From the NCBI GenBank assembly GCA_028689055.1, contig JAQTWZ010000002.1:9503-73502 (forward strand): 64,000 bases of DNA, in the 5' to 3' direction. The stretch's first letter is position 1. Every line of letters begins with the position of its first letter. The position numbers were made by a program, and so were the translations under genes. The notes under the pieces were generated by a model. The model had not been told where the DNA came from, ran no database searches, and worked only from the letters and a program-made list of their open reading frames with translations. Positions 28,026-36,326 of this stretch are shown in pieces. Source of the DNA: Sulfurimonas sp. (GTDB lineage: Bacteria; Campylobacterota; Campylobacteria; Campylobacterales; Sulfurimonadaceae).

Positions 28026-29855
28026 TCATTTTTCATTCTCTTTTTTCATTTTTGCAATTATATCGCGTAGCTCATGTGCTTTAGTCTCTTTTGGCAGCGG
28101 TTCTCCAAAATGCACTGATATTTCTCTTTTTTTGTAAAATCTTTTGTCGGTTTTTTTCTTATATTTTGAAAATAAACTTCCAAAGATTCCATTGATATAA
28201 AAAGGAACGATCACCCCGTCATAATTTTGCGGAATCAGTTCATATCCTCTGTAGAATGTTCCCAATTCTCCATCTTTGCTTATTGCACCTTCTGGAAAAA
28301 CAGCTACCATGTTGTTGTGTTTGAGTCTTTCAAATGCCTCTTTAAAGGCTTCATTTGAGGCTTTTTTAGAAACAGGGATAGTTTCACCTTTTGTAAAAAA
28401 ATGACGAAAAAACTTCCAGTTATGGATACCTTTGTCCATCATAAAATTGATGCGTTTTTCAAAAGGCAACTGAAGAATAACCCAATCCAGCCAACTTACA
28501 TGGTTTCCTAAAAAAAGTATCGCGCCCTCAGTTGGAATATTTTCAAGTCCGCTATAGCTATATCGATGTCGCGTTTTGCCGATAAGCTCCATCACAGCCC
28601 AAAAAGTCATCACAAGATAACGTTTGAAAACCATACGCACAAGAAAAACACCGACAAAACCCATGAGATAAAAAAGAACCTCCGCATTCATACCGAAGTA
28701 GGCGAACAGTGTCGTGAGTATCAAAAACGCAATCATAAAAATGTTTTGTATGAAGTTACCGCCGGCTAAAATAGTTCCCAAATGGACATTTGGAGAGAGA
28801 AACTGTATGTGTGCGTTGAGCGGTACGAGTATAAACGCAGAAAATATCCCAAAGAGCATAAACATCAACGCCATAAGCATTAATGAAGTGTTTAAGGGAA
28901 TCAAAAAAACGATGATTGTAATCCCAAATGCACCGATAGCGACAAGACCTGTATTGATGTAGTATTTTGAAAAAGAAGCAGCTAAAAATGAACCTGCGAC
29001 GATACCAATACCCGCAAGTGCCATGACACCTTGTACATAAATGGTGTTGGTAATACCAAGTTCGCTTTTTGCATATTCTCCGAATATAGCCAGTACGACT
29101 TGTGATATAGACCAAAAAAGACTCAAAGCGATGATGGCTTCAAATATCTCTTTTTTTCTTCTGAGAATTTTCAGATTTTTAAAGAGGTACACACCATTTA
29201 GATATTTTTTAATATCAAATTTTCTTTGGCTTGTTTCAACTATTTTTGTCGGTAATTTTGAAGCCAAAAACCACTCCAAAACAGAGCTCAAGACCAAAAG
29301 CCAACCCAGTGGTGCAATAGCTTGAAGTATCTGCTCTTTTGTCTGTAACTCTTCGCTATAGAGACCCTCAAAAAGTATCGTATAAAAGATAATACCACCA
29401 AGAATAGCCACGGTTGTGACCGCTTGCGCAGCTCCATTGCCAAAACTTATGTATTTTATACCGACGAGTTCTTTGATATAGCCATATTTCGAAGGACCAT
29501 AGATAGCGCTTTGGAGTGCTAATAAAAAAGTCATAGCAAACGCAGCATAAAACATACCGTGATAATAAGAATAAGTGATGCCAAGAGTGATAAAAATAGC
29601 AAAAACAGAAGAGTATTCGAGGATCTTATTTTTGGCAAATCTATCCGCCAAAAAACCTGAGGGAGAGAACATGAGCACAAAAGGCAAGAGAATAAGGGCG
29701 TTGACAAGAGCCGTCAAAATAATCTGCAACTCACCGTCATAGATTTTAAAAACCGTATTTTGGATGATAATCTTATGACCCAAATCTGTAAAGGCATTTA
29801 AAAAAACTACTAAAAGATAGTTGATAACCCCTACAAGTGCAAACATTTGTTTCAT
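28026..29855 (-). CDS. MFS lysophospholipid transporter-acyltransferase fusion
   Basis: 609 aa. Residues 1-410 are an MFS carrier of the LplT type (about 12 helices; FSPSGFLADRFAKNKILEYS); residues 430-609 are a PlsC-type acyltransferase with HX4D (GNHVSWLDWVIL), FPEGAISKDGEL and VPFYINGIF. This matches the LplT plus Aas acyltransferase system that flips and re-acylates lysophospholipids, but the AMP-ligase part of Aas is absent, so acyl donor must come from elsewhere. Starts directly at the stop of the DUF695 gene (TAGATG) and precedes dgkA: a phospholipid repair operon. Confidence 0.88.
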   Translation of the reverse strand: MKQMFALVGVINYLLVVFLNAFTDLGHKIIIQNTVFKIYDGELQIILTALVNALILLPFVLMFSPSGFLADRFAKNKILEYSSVFAIFITLGITYSYYHGMFYAAFAMTFLLALQSAIYGPSKYGYIKELVGIKYISFGNGAAQAVTTVAILGGIIFYTILFEGLYSEELQTKEQILQAIAPLGWLLVLSSVLEWFLASKLPTKIVETSQRKFDIKKYLNGVYLFKNLKILRRKKEIFEAIIALSLFWSISQVVLAIFGEYAKSELGITNTIYVQGVMALAGIGIVAGSFLAASFSKYYINTGLVAIGAFGITIIVFLIPLNTSLMLMALMFMLFGIFSAFILVPLNAHIQFLSPNVHLGTILAGGNFIQNIFMIAFLILTTLFAYFGMNAEVLFYLMGFVGVFLVRMVFKRYLVMTFWAVMELIGKTRHRYSYSGLENIPTEGAILFLGNHVSWLDWVILQLPFEKRINFMMDKGIHNWKFFRHFFTKGETIPVSKKASNEAFKEAFERLKHNNMVAVFPEGAISKDGELGTFYRGYELIPQNYDGVIVPFYINGIFGSLFSKYKKKTDKRFYKKREISVHFGEPLPKETKAHELRDIIAKMKKENEK

Positions 29856-30590
29856 CTATGCTTCGTCTGATCCAACGAATGTTGTACTCCACCCTTCATA
29901 ATATCCGCGTTCAAGTTTCACTTTTTCAAAAAGTTCTTCAACAACTTTTTTTACTTCATCGTATGTCACTGCATGCTCTTTTACTAAAGCTACACCATGC
30001 TCAAACTCTTCGCTGCTGATATCATCTTTGAAAGAAAACCCTTCAATATCGAGTGTATTTAAAAACCTGTTTTTCTGAGTAGGCGTTTCAAAAGAGATAT
30101 AGTGTTCCACTTCGCGTTTTGCAGAGAGATCGTCTCCCTCTTCTTCCAAAAGAAAGATGACTTTTGCACTTTGGATATGTGTGAGCTCGAGTGTATTTGG
30201 ACACAATTGTAAATCATAAAAATTCCATTTCGGATCTTTGACGACATTACTTTCATAGCTATAACCACTCTTTTTGAGTATCGCTGTAACCATAGCGTCG
30301 AGTTCTTTTGAGGTACTCGCGTAAAAGTACAACTCACTCCAACCATCTACGATTCTAGCACCAACATATTTCACTCTTCCTTCATGCTCAAGCGCAATGA
30401 TAAGAGACTCTTTAAACTCCAAAAACTCTTCAAAACCCTCTTTACTCTCATCAAAACTGTCAAATTTGATAAAAACACTAAAGAGCCAGATATTGGACTC
30501 TCTTTGTTCATCTGCTTCTAAATCTACTTCGATGTGAATGAGGCTTCCATCGTCTATTCTGTCAAAAATTTCTCTCATATTTCTCTTCAT
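29856..30590 (-). CDS. DUF695 / RraB-like domain protein
   Basis: Cytosolic acidic protein of about 244 aa. The N-terminal half (WLFSVFIKFDSFDESKEG...ELYFYAS) matches DUF695; the C-terminal half (DLSAKREVEHYISFETPTQKNRFLNTLDIEGF ... GWSTTFVG) resembles the RraB fold, whose best-known member inhibits RNase E. Whether it controls an RNase here is unknown. Start taken at the ATG 30590 (the track's 30599 is TTG); an ATG at 30578 with AAGAGA upstream is also possible. Head of the operon with the acyltransferase fusion and dgkA. Confidence 0.75.
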   Translation of the reverse strand: MKRNMREIFDRIDDGSLIHIEVDLEADEQRESNIWLFSVFIKFDSFDESKEGFEEFLEFKESLIIALEHEGRVKYVGARIVDGWSELYFYASTSKELDAMVTAILKKSGYSYESNVVKDPKWNFYDLQLCPNTLELTHIQSAKVIFLLEEEGDDLSAKREVEHYISFETPTQKNRFLNTLDIEGFSFKDDISSEEFEHGVALVKEHAVTYDEVKKVVEELFEKVKLERGYYEGWSTTFVGSDEA

Positions 30591-30647
30591 TTTTTTCAAA
30601 ATTATATCTAAATTCTTATTTTATATTGAGATTGATTATTAAAACTA

Positions 30648-30676
30648 TTGACATTTAAAAATAAATTGATTACAAT
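30648..30676 (+). promoter_or_regulatory. Strong sigma-70 promoter of the porin/FMN operon
   Basis: TTGACA (30648-30653), 17-bp spacer, TACAAT (30671-30676): one base from full consensus. Predicted start near 30683, just before the Fur-like box. Confidence 0.8.
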
Positions 30677-30694
30677 TCTCAAAATTTAAAACAG

Positions 30695-30715
30695 TTATGA
30701 TAATAAGTATCATAA
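30695..30715. promoter_or_regulatory. Fur-box-like operator
   Basis: TTATGATA-ATAAG-TATCATAA is a perfect inverted repeat. Its core TGATAATAAGTATCA differs from the Fur 7-1-7 consensus TGATAATnATTATCA at one base. It lies about 12 bp past the predicted start and just before the ribosome site, where a bound repressor would block transcription. Confidence 0.75.
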
Positions 30716-30732
30716 TAATAAAGGAAACTAAA

Positions 30733-31950
30733 ATGAAAACTTCGACAACTGCTCTAAGCATTTTCACAGCGTTACTTCTTACTTCATCTGCATTTGCAAG
30801 TGAAGCAACTGAGTTAGAAGCCCTCAAACAAGAGCTAAAAGAGCTTAGAGAGATGACAAACACGCTCGTAGATGAGACAAGTGATCTCAAAACAGGTTTT
30901 TCTTATACAACGGTAGATACGCAAAAGTCACACAGTGGATTGGGAAGCGCTGCTTCAAAAGTCTATTATTCAAAATCTCCTCTTTCTATAGGCGGTTATG
31001 GTGAGATGTATTATGCGCAGACAACTGAAGGTGACGCTAAAGTCGATGTTTATAGATTTGTTCCCTATATTGGTTATAAATTTTCGGACAATATCATCCT
31101 AAATGTGGAACTGGAGTTTGAACACGGTGGGGTAAAAGACGGCGCTGCAGGAGATGGTTATGTTGTTGTTGAGTTTATGTATCTTGACTTTTTATGCAAC
31201 AAAAACGCAAACCTCAGAGTCGGAAATATGCTCATGCCTATGGGACTTATCAACGAAAAACATGAGCCGACACTTTTTACTACGGTACAAAGACCAAATA
31301 CGGAAAAAACTCTTATCCCTTCCACTTGGCATGAGAGCGGTGTGATGGCTTACGGTGAAATTGCTGAAGGTCTCTCTTATAGACTAGGTGGTTTTACGGC
31401 GCTTGATTTATCTATGGGAGCAGGCAAAGGTGACTCATGGCTGAGAGATAGTCGTATCGGTTCATTTGGAGATACACAAAGAGATGATTTAGGTTTAGGT
31501 GTTGTCGCCAGAGTGGATTATACAGGCATAAACGGCTTGCTTGTCGGTGCTTCAGGATATACAGATACACACATCAAAATGTATGATATCCATGCAGACT
31601 ACAAACTAGATGCCATGAGACTCTATGGCGTTTATACGCAAACAACTCGCTCAGATGCTCCAAACGGTGAACCAGAGAGCGCAAAAGGCGGCTATATAAA
31701 CGCAAGCTATGATATGCTTTCATTTACATCATGGAGTGAGAAAATGCCCCTTTTTGTCCAGTATGAAAGTGTTGCGGCGCAAGATGCTATCGCCGGCGGG
31801 ACTTCTGTAGCTCCGAAAAAGACGACGACCGTAGGTATCAACTATTTTCCACATGAGCAGGTAGTCCTCAAAGCAGATTATGCGATGCAAACGCAGGATG
31901 ATAAAACCGATTTGGCTATCGCCAGTGTTTCGATGGGATTTATTTTTTAA
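30733..31950 (+). CDS. Outer-membrane porin-like beta-barrel protein
   Basis: Start moved from 30697 (inside the operator) to the ATG at 30733, which has AAGGA 8 nt upstream and gives a clean signal peptide ending SAFAS. A coiled-coil stretch follows (ELEALKQELKELREM), as in Campylobacterota trimeric porins, then a barrel of about 340 aa with alternating strands and terminal Phe (ASVSMGFIF). 405 aa. Resembles the phosphate-selective O/P or DcaP-like porins; substrate unknown. First gene of a probable iron-repressed operon, so uptake of an iron form or small chelate is a reasonable inference. Confidence 0.85.
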   Translation: MKTSTTALSIFTALLLTSSAFASEATELEALKQELKELREMTNTLVDETSDLKTGFSYTTVDTQKSHSGLGSAASKVYYSKSPLSIGGYGEMYYAQTTEGDAKVDVYRFVPYIGYKFSDNIILNVELEFEHGGVKDGAAGDGYVVVEFMYLDFLCNKNANLRVGNMLMPMGLINEKHEPTLFTTVQRPNTEKTLIPSTWHESGVMAYGEIAEGLSYRLGGFTALDLSMGAGKGDSWLRDSRIGSFGDTQRDDLGLGVVARVDYTGINGLLVGASGYTDTHIKMYDIHADYKLDAMRLYGVYTQTTRSDAPNGEPESAKGGYINASYDMLSFTSWSEKMPLFVQYESVAAQDAIAGGTSVAPKKTTTVGINYFPHEQVVLKADYAMQTQDDKTDLAIASVSMGFIF

Positions 31951-31959
31951 AGGATTTGT

Positions 31960-32481
31960 ATGAAAACTCTCCTACTTGCTTTTTTATTCGCTCTCTCTTT
32001 GAGTGCGGATGTTCTTATCTCTCCTGAAGAAGCGCTCTCTTTGGCCTATAAAGATGCTACAAAGATAGAAAAAAGAAATATTTTACTGACAAATGCGCAG
32101 GCGCAAAAAATACAAGAAGAGAGTAAAGTCAAACTCTCAAGCAAGATATACCGTATCTTCACAGCCCAAAAAGATGAAAAAGTTTTGGGTTACGGTATCC
32201 TCATCAACGAAACAGTTCGTTCCAAAAACGCAGTGATACTCTACTTTATCTCAAGTGATTCGCTCCTCAAAGGTATAGAGATCATTGCATTTAACGAACC
32301 GCCTGAGTATCTTCCATCCAAAATATGGAATGCACAGTTCCAAAATATACAAACGAGTAAAATGCTTCGTCTCTCCAAAGAGATACCGACAATCACAGGA
32401 GCGACCATGAGCGCAAAAAGCGTCACGGATGGCTCAAGAGTTGCGTTTGCTTTGTATAACGAACTTTTGAAAAAGGAGTAA
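31960..32481 (+). CDS. Periplasmic FMN-binding (flavinylated) protein
   Basis: 173 aa with signal peptide (LLLAFLFALSLSAD) and an FMN-binding domain. The C-terminal TITGATMSAKSV fits the (S/T)GAT-type site where ApbE attaches FMN through phosphodiester to Thr (about residue 149). Expected to carry electrons outside the cytoplasm, like the FMN domains of NqrC, RnfG and NosR. Begins 9 bp after the porin stop with AAAGGA, and is followed 2 bp later by a 4-TM protein. An apbE gene lies 1.6 kb downstream on the other strand. Confidence 0.88.
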   Translation: MKTLLLAFLFALSLSADVLISPEEALSLAYKDATKIEKRNILLTNAQAQKIQEESKVKLSSKIYRIFTAQKDEKVLGYGILINETVRSKNAVILYFISSDSLLKGIEIIAFNEPPEYLPSKIWNAQFQNIQTSKMLRLSKEIPTITGATMSAKSVTDGSRVAFALYNELLKKE

Positions 32482-32483
32482 AC

Positions 32484-32966
32484 TTGCGTTTTACACTTAT
32501 AAAAGATATCAAAAAAGACACGGTGATGCGACCCGTTTTGGGCGCGCTTTTGTTTTTTGCCCTTTTATATCTCATCTCGGATATTTTGGTCAAACAAAGC
32601 AGTTTCGGTATCACTCCCGCAGCAGTTTCTGCGACACTTTTTGGAGATGAAGAGCAATTTTTGGAGGCTCTTTCACAAGCCTCTTTTTTAGAGTTTTGGC
32701 ATACGGAGATATTTTTTTCGATGATGCTACTCTTTACCATGAGCGCTGTTTATATCCGTCTATACGAAGCATCCAAAAAAGCGATGTTGCTTGTGCATCT
32801 GCTTTTTATCAGCGCCCTGCTCGCCCTTTTTGCTTTGCCGTTGGCCTATTTTGTAGATCCTGCGTTTGTGAATATTTATAGTTTCTCTTTTATAGTGTGG
32901 CATCTAAGTGCCCTCATCGTCGCTTTTTGTGCGCTTCAAAGGCTCTATTTTGCAAAAAGCGTATAA
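32484..32966 (+). CDS. Four-helix membrane protein, possible haem-binding electron carrier (copy 1)
   Basis: 160 aa, four predicted membrane segments (about 18-36, 70-92, 100-123, 130-153). TTG start with AAGGAG 6 nt upstream. Histidines 73, 105 and 140 lie within segments, as in b-type cytochromes of the ferric-reductase or DUF4405 kind, so it could pass electrons from quinol or NADH to the FMN protein; no known family was recognised with certainty. The periplasmic loop FGITPAAVSATLFGDEEQF is shared with the next gene, marking them as paralogues. Confidence 0.65.
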   Translation: MRFTLIKDIKKDTVMRPVLGALLFFALLYLISDILVKQSSFGITPAAVSATLFGDEEQFLEALSQASFLEFWHTEIFFSMMLLFTMSAVYIRLYEASKKAMLLVHLLFISALLALFALPLAYFVDPAFVNIYSFSFIVWHLSALIVAFCALQRLYFAKSV

Positions 32967-33402
32967 AACTTCTCTTCTGTATTTTCTTGCGTTTTGTCTG
33001 CTTTTACTCCTAAGCGCCGCCTTGCTTTTTTCACACAAGATAGGTTTCACACCAGACGCAGTTATGGCTTATTATCTGGGGTGTGAAGCAGATTTTATAG
33101 CCGCCAAATCCGATACGGGAATACTCAAAATCATCCTGCCGCATATTTTTGCCTACGCTCTGCTTTTGATGGTACTTTTACACTTTTTGAGATTTACACG
33201 CTACAAAAACAAACGCTTCATGAGCACCCTTATCACGACATTTTTTTTCGCTGCGTTTTTTGAGATATTTACCCCGTTTCTGATACTTCATATCTGTGCA
33301 CTTTTTGTTTACGCCAAACTAGCTGCTCTTTTTCTTTTCTTTCTTTTGATGTCAACCGTTTTATACCTGCTTTTTGCTAGTATTGCATTTCTTAAAAAAT
33401 AG
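32950..33402 (+). CDS. Four-helix membrane protein, possible haem-binding electron carrier (copy 2)
   Basis: Start reset to TTG at 32950 (AAAGG 7 nt upstream) rather than GTG at 32908, giving 150 aa and a 17-bp overlap with copy 1. Four membrane segments; histidines 29, 65, 78 and 114. The stretch IGFTPDAVMAYYLGCEADF aligns with copy 1 (G-x-TP-x-AV-x5-G-x-E-x2-F), with His65 opposite His73 of copy 1. Together they look like a divergent tandem duplication forming one heteromeric membrane module. Function inferred from neighbours only. Confidence 0.65.
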   Translation: MQKAYKTSLLYFLAFCLLLLLSAALLFSHKIGFTPDAVMAYYLGCEADFIAAKSDTGILKIILPHIFAYALLLMVLLHFLRFTRYKNKRFMSTLITTFFFAAFFEIFTPFLILHICALFVYAKLAALFLFFLLMSTVLYLLFASIAFLKK

Positions 33403-33415
33403 CTAGGAGTTTTGT

Positions 33416-33970
33416 ATGTTTGAAGTGTTGTTGCTTGCGTTTGCCCTAAGTATGGACGCTTTTGCCGTCGCCATCGGTTTGGGTGTAAAAAAAGGAGCGT
33501 TTGATAAACTTCTTGCTCTCAAAGTTGCGCTGTTTTTCGGGATTTCTCAAGGTTTGATGCCGCTTTTTGGCTACTTGGCAAGTCTCGGTATCGGTGATTT
33601 TATCACATCCGTAGATCACTGGATCGCCTTTGTTCTGCTTGGACTTATCGGCGGAAAAATGCTTTATGAGAGTTTCGGTGAAAACACGGAAGAAGAGATT
33701 GCTATCATCACCAACAAAGTCCTGCTTTTACTCGCAATTGCTACAAGTATCGATGCTATGGCAGCTGGATTTACACTCAATCTCATGAGCCTCAATCCTT
33801 TTCTATCAATGCTGCTTATCGGTGTTGTGACTTACTTTTTTAGTTATTTTGGTGTTTATGTCGGTTCACGCGGCGGCAGTTATCTTGAGAGCAAAGCCGA
33901 ATTTTTGGGTGGTTTGGTACTTGTGGGGATAGGTTTCAAAATCCTACTTGAACATACCGGTTTTCTCTAA
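33416..33970 (+). CDS. mntP: Manganese efflux pump MntP
   Basis: Six-helix Mn(II) exporter, 184 aa. Two repeats start with ALSMDAFAVAIGLG and ATSIDAMAAGFTL, whose Asp residues sit in the transport path. AGGAG lies upstream of the ATG. As last gene of the Fur-box operon it would be induced on iron limitation, when imported or mis-metallated Mn must be balanced; usually MntP is under MntR or a riboswitch, neither seen here. Confidence 0.93.
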   Translation: MFEVLLLAFALSMDAFAVAIGLGVKKGAFDKLLALKVALFFGISQGLMPLFGYLASLGIGDFITSVDHWIAFVLLGLIGGKMLYESFGENTEEEIAIITNKVLLLLAIATSIDAMAAGFTLNLMSLNPFLSMLLIGVVTYFFSYFGVYVGSRGGSYLESKAEFLGGLVLVGIGFKILLEHTGFL

Positions 33971-33987
33971 GTCGTCCGTTTTTTAAC

Positions 33988-34127
33988 TGATGTTACGCAC
34001 GAAAACGAACCCGTCCGTTTTCGTGGCAGGGACAAGCCTCCCTACAACCCCCTAAAGCTACGAAAAACTATGTTTTTCGAGAATTACAAGGTGTTTTAGA
34101 CACTTTTTATAAAAGTGCGTAAGGTCA
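33988..34127 (+). repeat. Repeated intergenic hairpin element, copy A (about 140 bp)
   Basis: Element with imperfect 13-bp terminal inverted repeats (TGATGTTACGCAC / GTGCGTAAGGTCA, 11 of 13 pair). Inside are hairpin 1 (CGAAAACG/CGTTTTCG, 8 bp), hairpin 2 (AGGGA/TCCCT), hairpin 3 (CGAAAAAC/GTTTTTCG) and a GTGTTTTAGACAC stem. A 60-bp block (ACCCCCTAAAGCT...) is shared with copy B at 44 kb with one mismatch. It fills the gap between convergent mntP and apbE and overlaps the apbE stop. Confidence 0.75.
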
Positions 34128-35081
34128 ATTCTTAATATAAAGAGATAGATTTTTACTCTCTACATACTTCCTATCAGTTTCTACGATGATATATGCCAGA
34201 GGCAAAGTATCCAAAAATGCATAAGCTTTTTGCGGCGGCATCACACTTGCCGCAGTCGCATACGCGTCTATATCGCTATTTGGCAAATGCGATATCAGTG
34301 TGATAGACGCAAAAGCTTTTTGTGACCTTTTCATCTTGGGATCGATAAGATGGTTGTTGGATTTGTCTTGTACATAACGATTGTAATTGCCACTTGTTGT
34401 GATAGCCGTATCCGCTTTAAGCGTCTCAAAAGAGAGTAATATCCCATCCGAAAATGGATCTTGTATATCTATCTTGCATCGTTGCAGACAACGGATATCT
34501 CCGCTTGCGGCGATAATAGCATCATCTATCTTTTGCATCTTCAAAAACGCAGCCGCCTTATCCACCGCAAAACCCTTGCCCATACCTCCGAGGTCTATTT
34601 TGACATTTTTTTGCAGCCTCGCTTGCGTTTTATCAAACGAAAGTGCTCCAAAGCCAATCCTTGCGTTTTGCAGTTCACTCTCACTTGCTACGCGCTCATC
34701 TGCGCCAAATCTATATAAATCTTTTGTGATAGAACCGACTGTTATATCAAAATAGCCCTGCGTTTTGTGATAATAGTTTTGACTTAACAGCAGAGCTTCA
34801 TAACTCAAAACATCTAAAACCGCATGTTTTTCTTCATTGAGTTTGGAAATAGGAGAGTTTACGCGGTAAGAAGATAAAGAAGCTTCCACATCTTCTATGA
34901 TGCCAAAAGCTGCCTCAACATCTTTTTTGTAACTTTCATCCGTACTTATACTTACAAAAGTTCCGAGTGCGACTTTGGTTCGCGTGAGCGTCTGAGCAAA
35001 AAGAGAAAACCAAAGAAAAGAAAAAAGAAAGAAAAATCTAAATATCAATGGTTTCTTGAACTTCCAAACCAAAACCGCCAA
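34125..35081 (-). CDS. apbE: FAD:protein FMN transferase (flavinyltransferase)
   Basis: Periplasmic enzyme that attaches FMN from FAD to Thr of FMN-binding proteins; the target is probably the protein at 31960. Motifs: LGTFVSIS, GYFDITVGSI, IDLGGMGKGFAVDKA, ASGDIR, TTSGNYNRY, NHLIDP and DIDAYATAASV (metal site). An N-terminal hydrophobic segment (FFFLFSFLWFSLFAQ) is a signal peptide or anchor. No ATG occurs before the domain; candidate TTG starts are 35081, 35072 and 35048, all inside the ribB end, so translation is coupled to ribB. The last gives the shortest signal peptide. Catalytic residues look intact. Confidence 0.93.
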   Translation of the reverse strand: MAVLVWKFKKPLIFRFFFLFSFLWFSLFAQTLTRTKVALGTFVSISTDESYKKDVEAAFGIIEDVEASLSSYRVNSPISKLNEEKHAVLDVLSYEALLLSQNYYHKTQGYFDITVGSITKDLYRFGADERVASESELQNARIGFGALSFDKTQARLQKNVKIDLGGMGKGFAVDKAAAFLKMQKIDDAIIAASGDIRCLQRCKIDIQDPFSDGILLSFETLKADTAITTSGNYNRYVQDKSNNHLIDPKMKRSQKAFASITLISHLPNSDIDAYATAASVMPPQKAYAFLDTLPLAYIIVETDRKYVESKNLSLYIKN

Positions 35082-36066
35082 GTCCTACAAACTCTGCCTG
35101 TTTCATAGAAGTGATAAGGTTCATTTTTGAAACACCTAATGACTTAAGTATTTGCGCGCCTGTACCTATCTCTTTCATCGCTGCGTTATCTTGATGTGTG
35201 GTTTTGTTGATAAAAACCAACACACCGCTGTTTTGCTTGAGATATTCTATAGAGTGTACAAGATTATTGTATTTTTTTTGATTTAAAAGCAGTTCGATAT
35301 CAGGGACTACATTGTGAACGCGGACATTTGCCACTTCACCCGCTTTATAAAAAACGATAGCAGTATGTTCTATCTTGTCATGGTCGATAAAGGTATGTTT
35401 ACTTACTTTTACTCCAAAAAACTCTATCTCTTCTACATTTGTTTCATTGACAAGTCTCTCGTTTGCAAGTCGGTACTCTACGATATCAGAGATAAAAACA
35501 GTTTTGAGACCATGCTCTTCCCCGAAGATATCCAAATCATCTCGTCTAGCCATCGTCCCATCTTCTTTGATGATCTCACAAATAACTCCGGCTTCACTCA
35601 GCCCTGCCAAACGACAGATATCGACAGAGCCTTCTGTATGCCCTGTTCGTACAAGCGTACCGCCGTCTTTGGCTATAAGAGGGAAAATATGTCCCGGTCT
35701 TACCAACTCATCTGCATGGCTTATAGGATTAGCAAGAATCTTTATCGTGTCATCTCTCTCGCGTGCAGAGATACCGGTAAGTGCATTTTTTGCATCTACA
35801 GAGACAGTAAACGCAGTCTCATAAGAAGAGGTGTTGGAGTTTACCATCGGGTTTAACTGCAGTCTTTGTGCCGTTTTTTTGCTTAGTGCTACGCAGATAA
35901 GACCACGGGCATGTCTCGCCATAAAGTTTACATGTTCAGGTGTAGAAAACGCAGCTGCATAGACCAAATCCCCTTCGTTTTCTCTATCCTCATCATCAAC
36001 CATGATGATCATCTTCCCTTTTTTTATCTCTTCAATCGCTTCTAAAACTCTTTGTATCGGTGTCAT
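35038..36066 (-). CDS. ribB: 3,4-dihydroxy-2-butanone-4-phosphate synthase with degenerate GTP cyclohydrolase II-like domain (RibBX type)
   Basis: 342 aa. Residues 1-205 are a full RibB domain: MIMVDDEDRENEGDLV, RHARGLICVAL, TGHTEGSVDICRLAGL. Residues 210-342 align with RibA in overall order but lack the Cys-rich zinc motif (SxCxTGD...CDC) and are about 60 aa short, so this half should not hydrolyse GTP. This is the RibBX variant known in Proteobacteria. RibB makes the four-carbon unit for riboflavin. apbE overlaps the 3' end by up to 44 bp, tying flavin synthesis to flavin attachment. No FMN riboswitch is seen upstream. Confidence 0.9.
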   Translation of the reverse strand: MTPIQRVLEAIEEIKKGKMIIMVDDEDRENEGDLVYAAAFSTPEHVNFMARHARGLICVALSKKTAQRLQLNPMVNSNTSSYETAFTVSVDAKNALTGISARERDDTIKILANPISHADELVRPGHIFPLIAKDGGTLVRTGHTEGSVDICRLAGLSEAGVICEIIKEDGTMARRDDLDIFGEEHGLKTVFISDIVEYRLANERLVNETNVEEIEFFGVKVSKHTFIDHDKIEHTAIVFYKAGEVANVRVHNVVPDIELLLNQKKYNNLVHSIEYLKQNSGVLVFINKTTHQDNAAMKEIGTGAQILKSLGVSKMNLITSMKQAEFVGLGGFGLEVQETIDI

Positions 36067-36159
36067 ATTTACTCTTTATATTTTATTGGAAAAAATTATA
36101 TTAAAAAGTTAATTAAAAAGAGTTCAAACTAAAGTTTTACAATTTTATCGCTACACACC

Positions 36160-36188
36160 TTGACAAGTAACACTATTTTGCCTATAAT
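36160..36188 (+). promoter_or_regulatory. Consensus sigma-70 promoter of the tRNA cluster
   Basis: TTGACA, 17-bp spacer, TATAAT: an exact consensus match, ending 40 bp before the first tRNA. Strong constitutive expression of the three tRNAs is expected. Confidence 0.85.
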
Positions 36189-36227
36189 TTCGCTCCAACA
36201 AACATGGTAAGCAAGTTTGTTTGATGT

Positions 36228-36304
<77 letters not shown>

Positions 36305-36326
36305 ATTCTTTAATTTTTCAATATTT

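Noticed and set aside
36067-36160. FMN riboswitch before ribB
   Set aside because: The leader is short and AT-rich and lacks the conserved RFN-element helices and loops.
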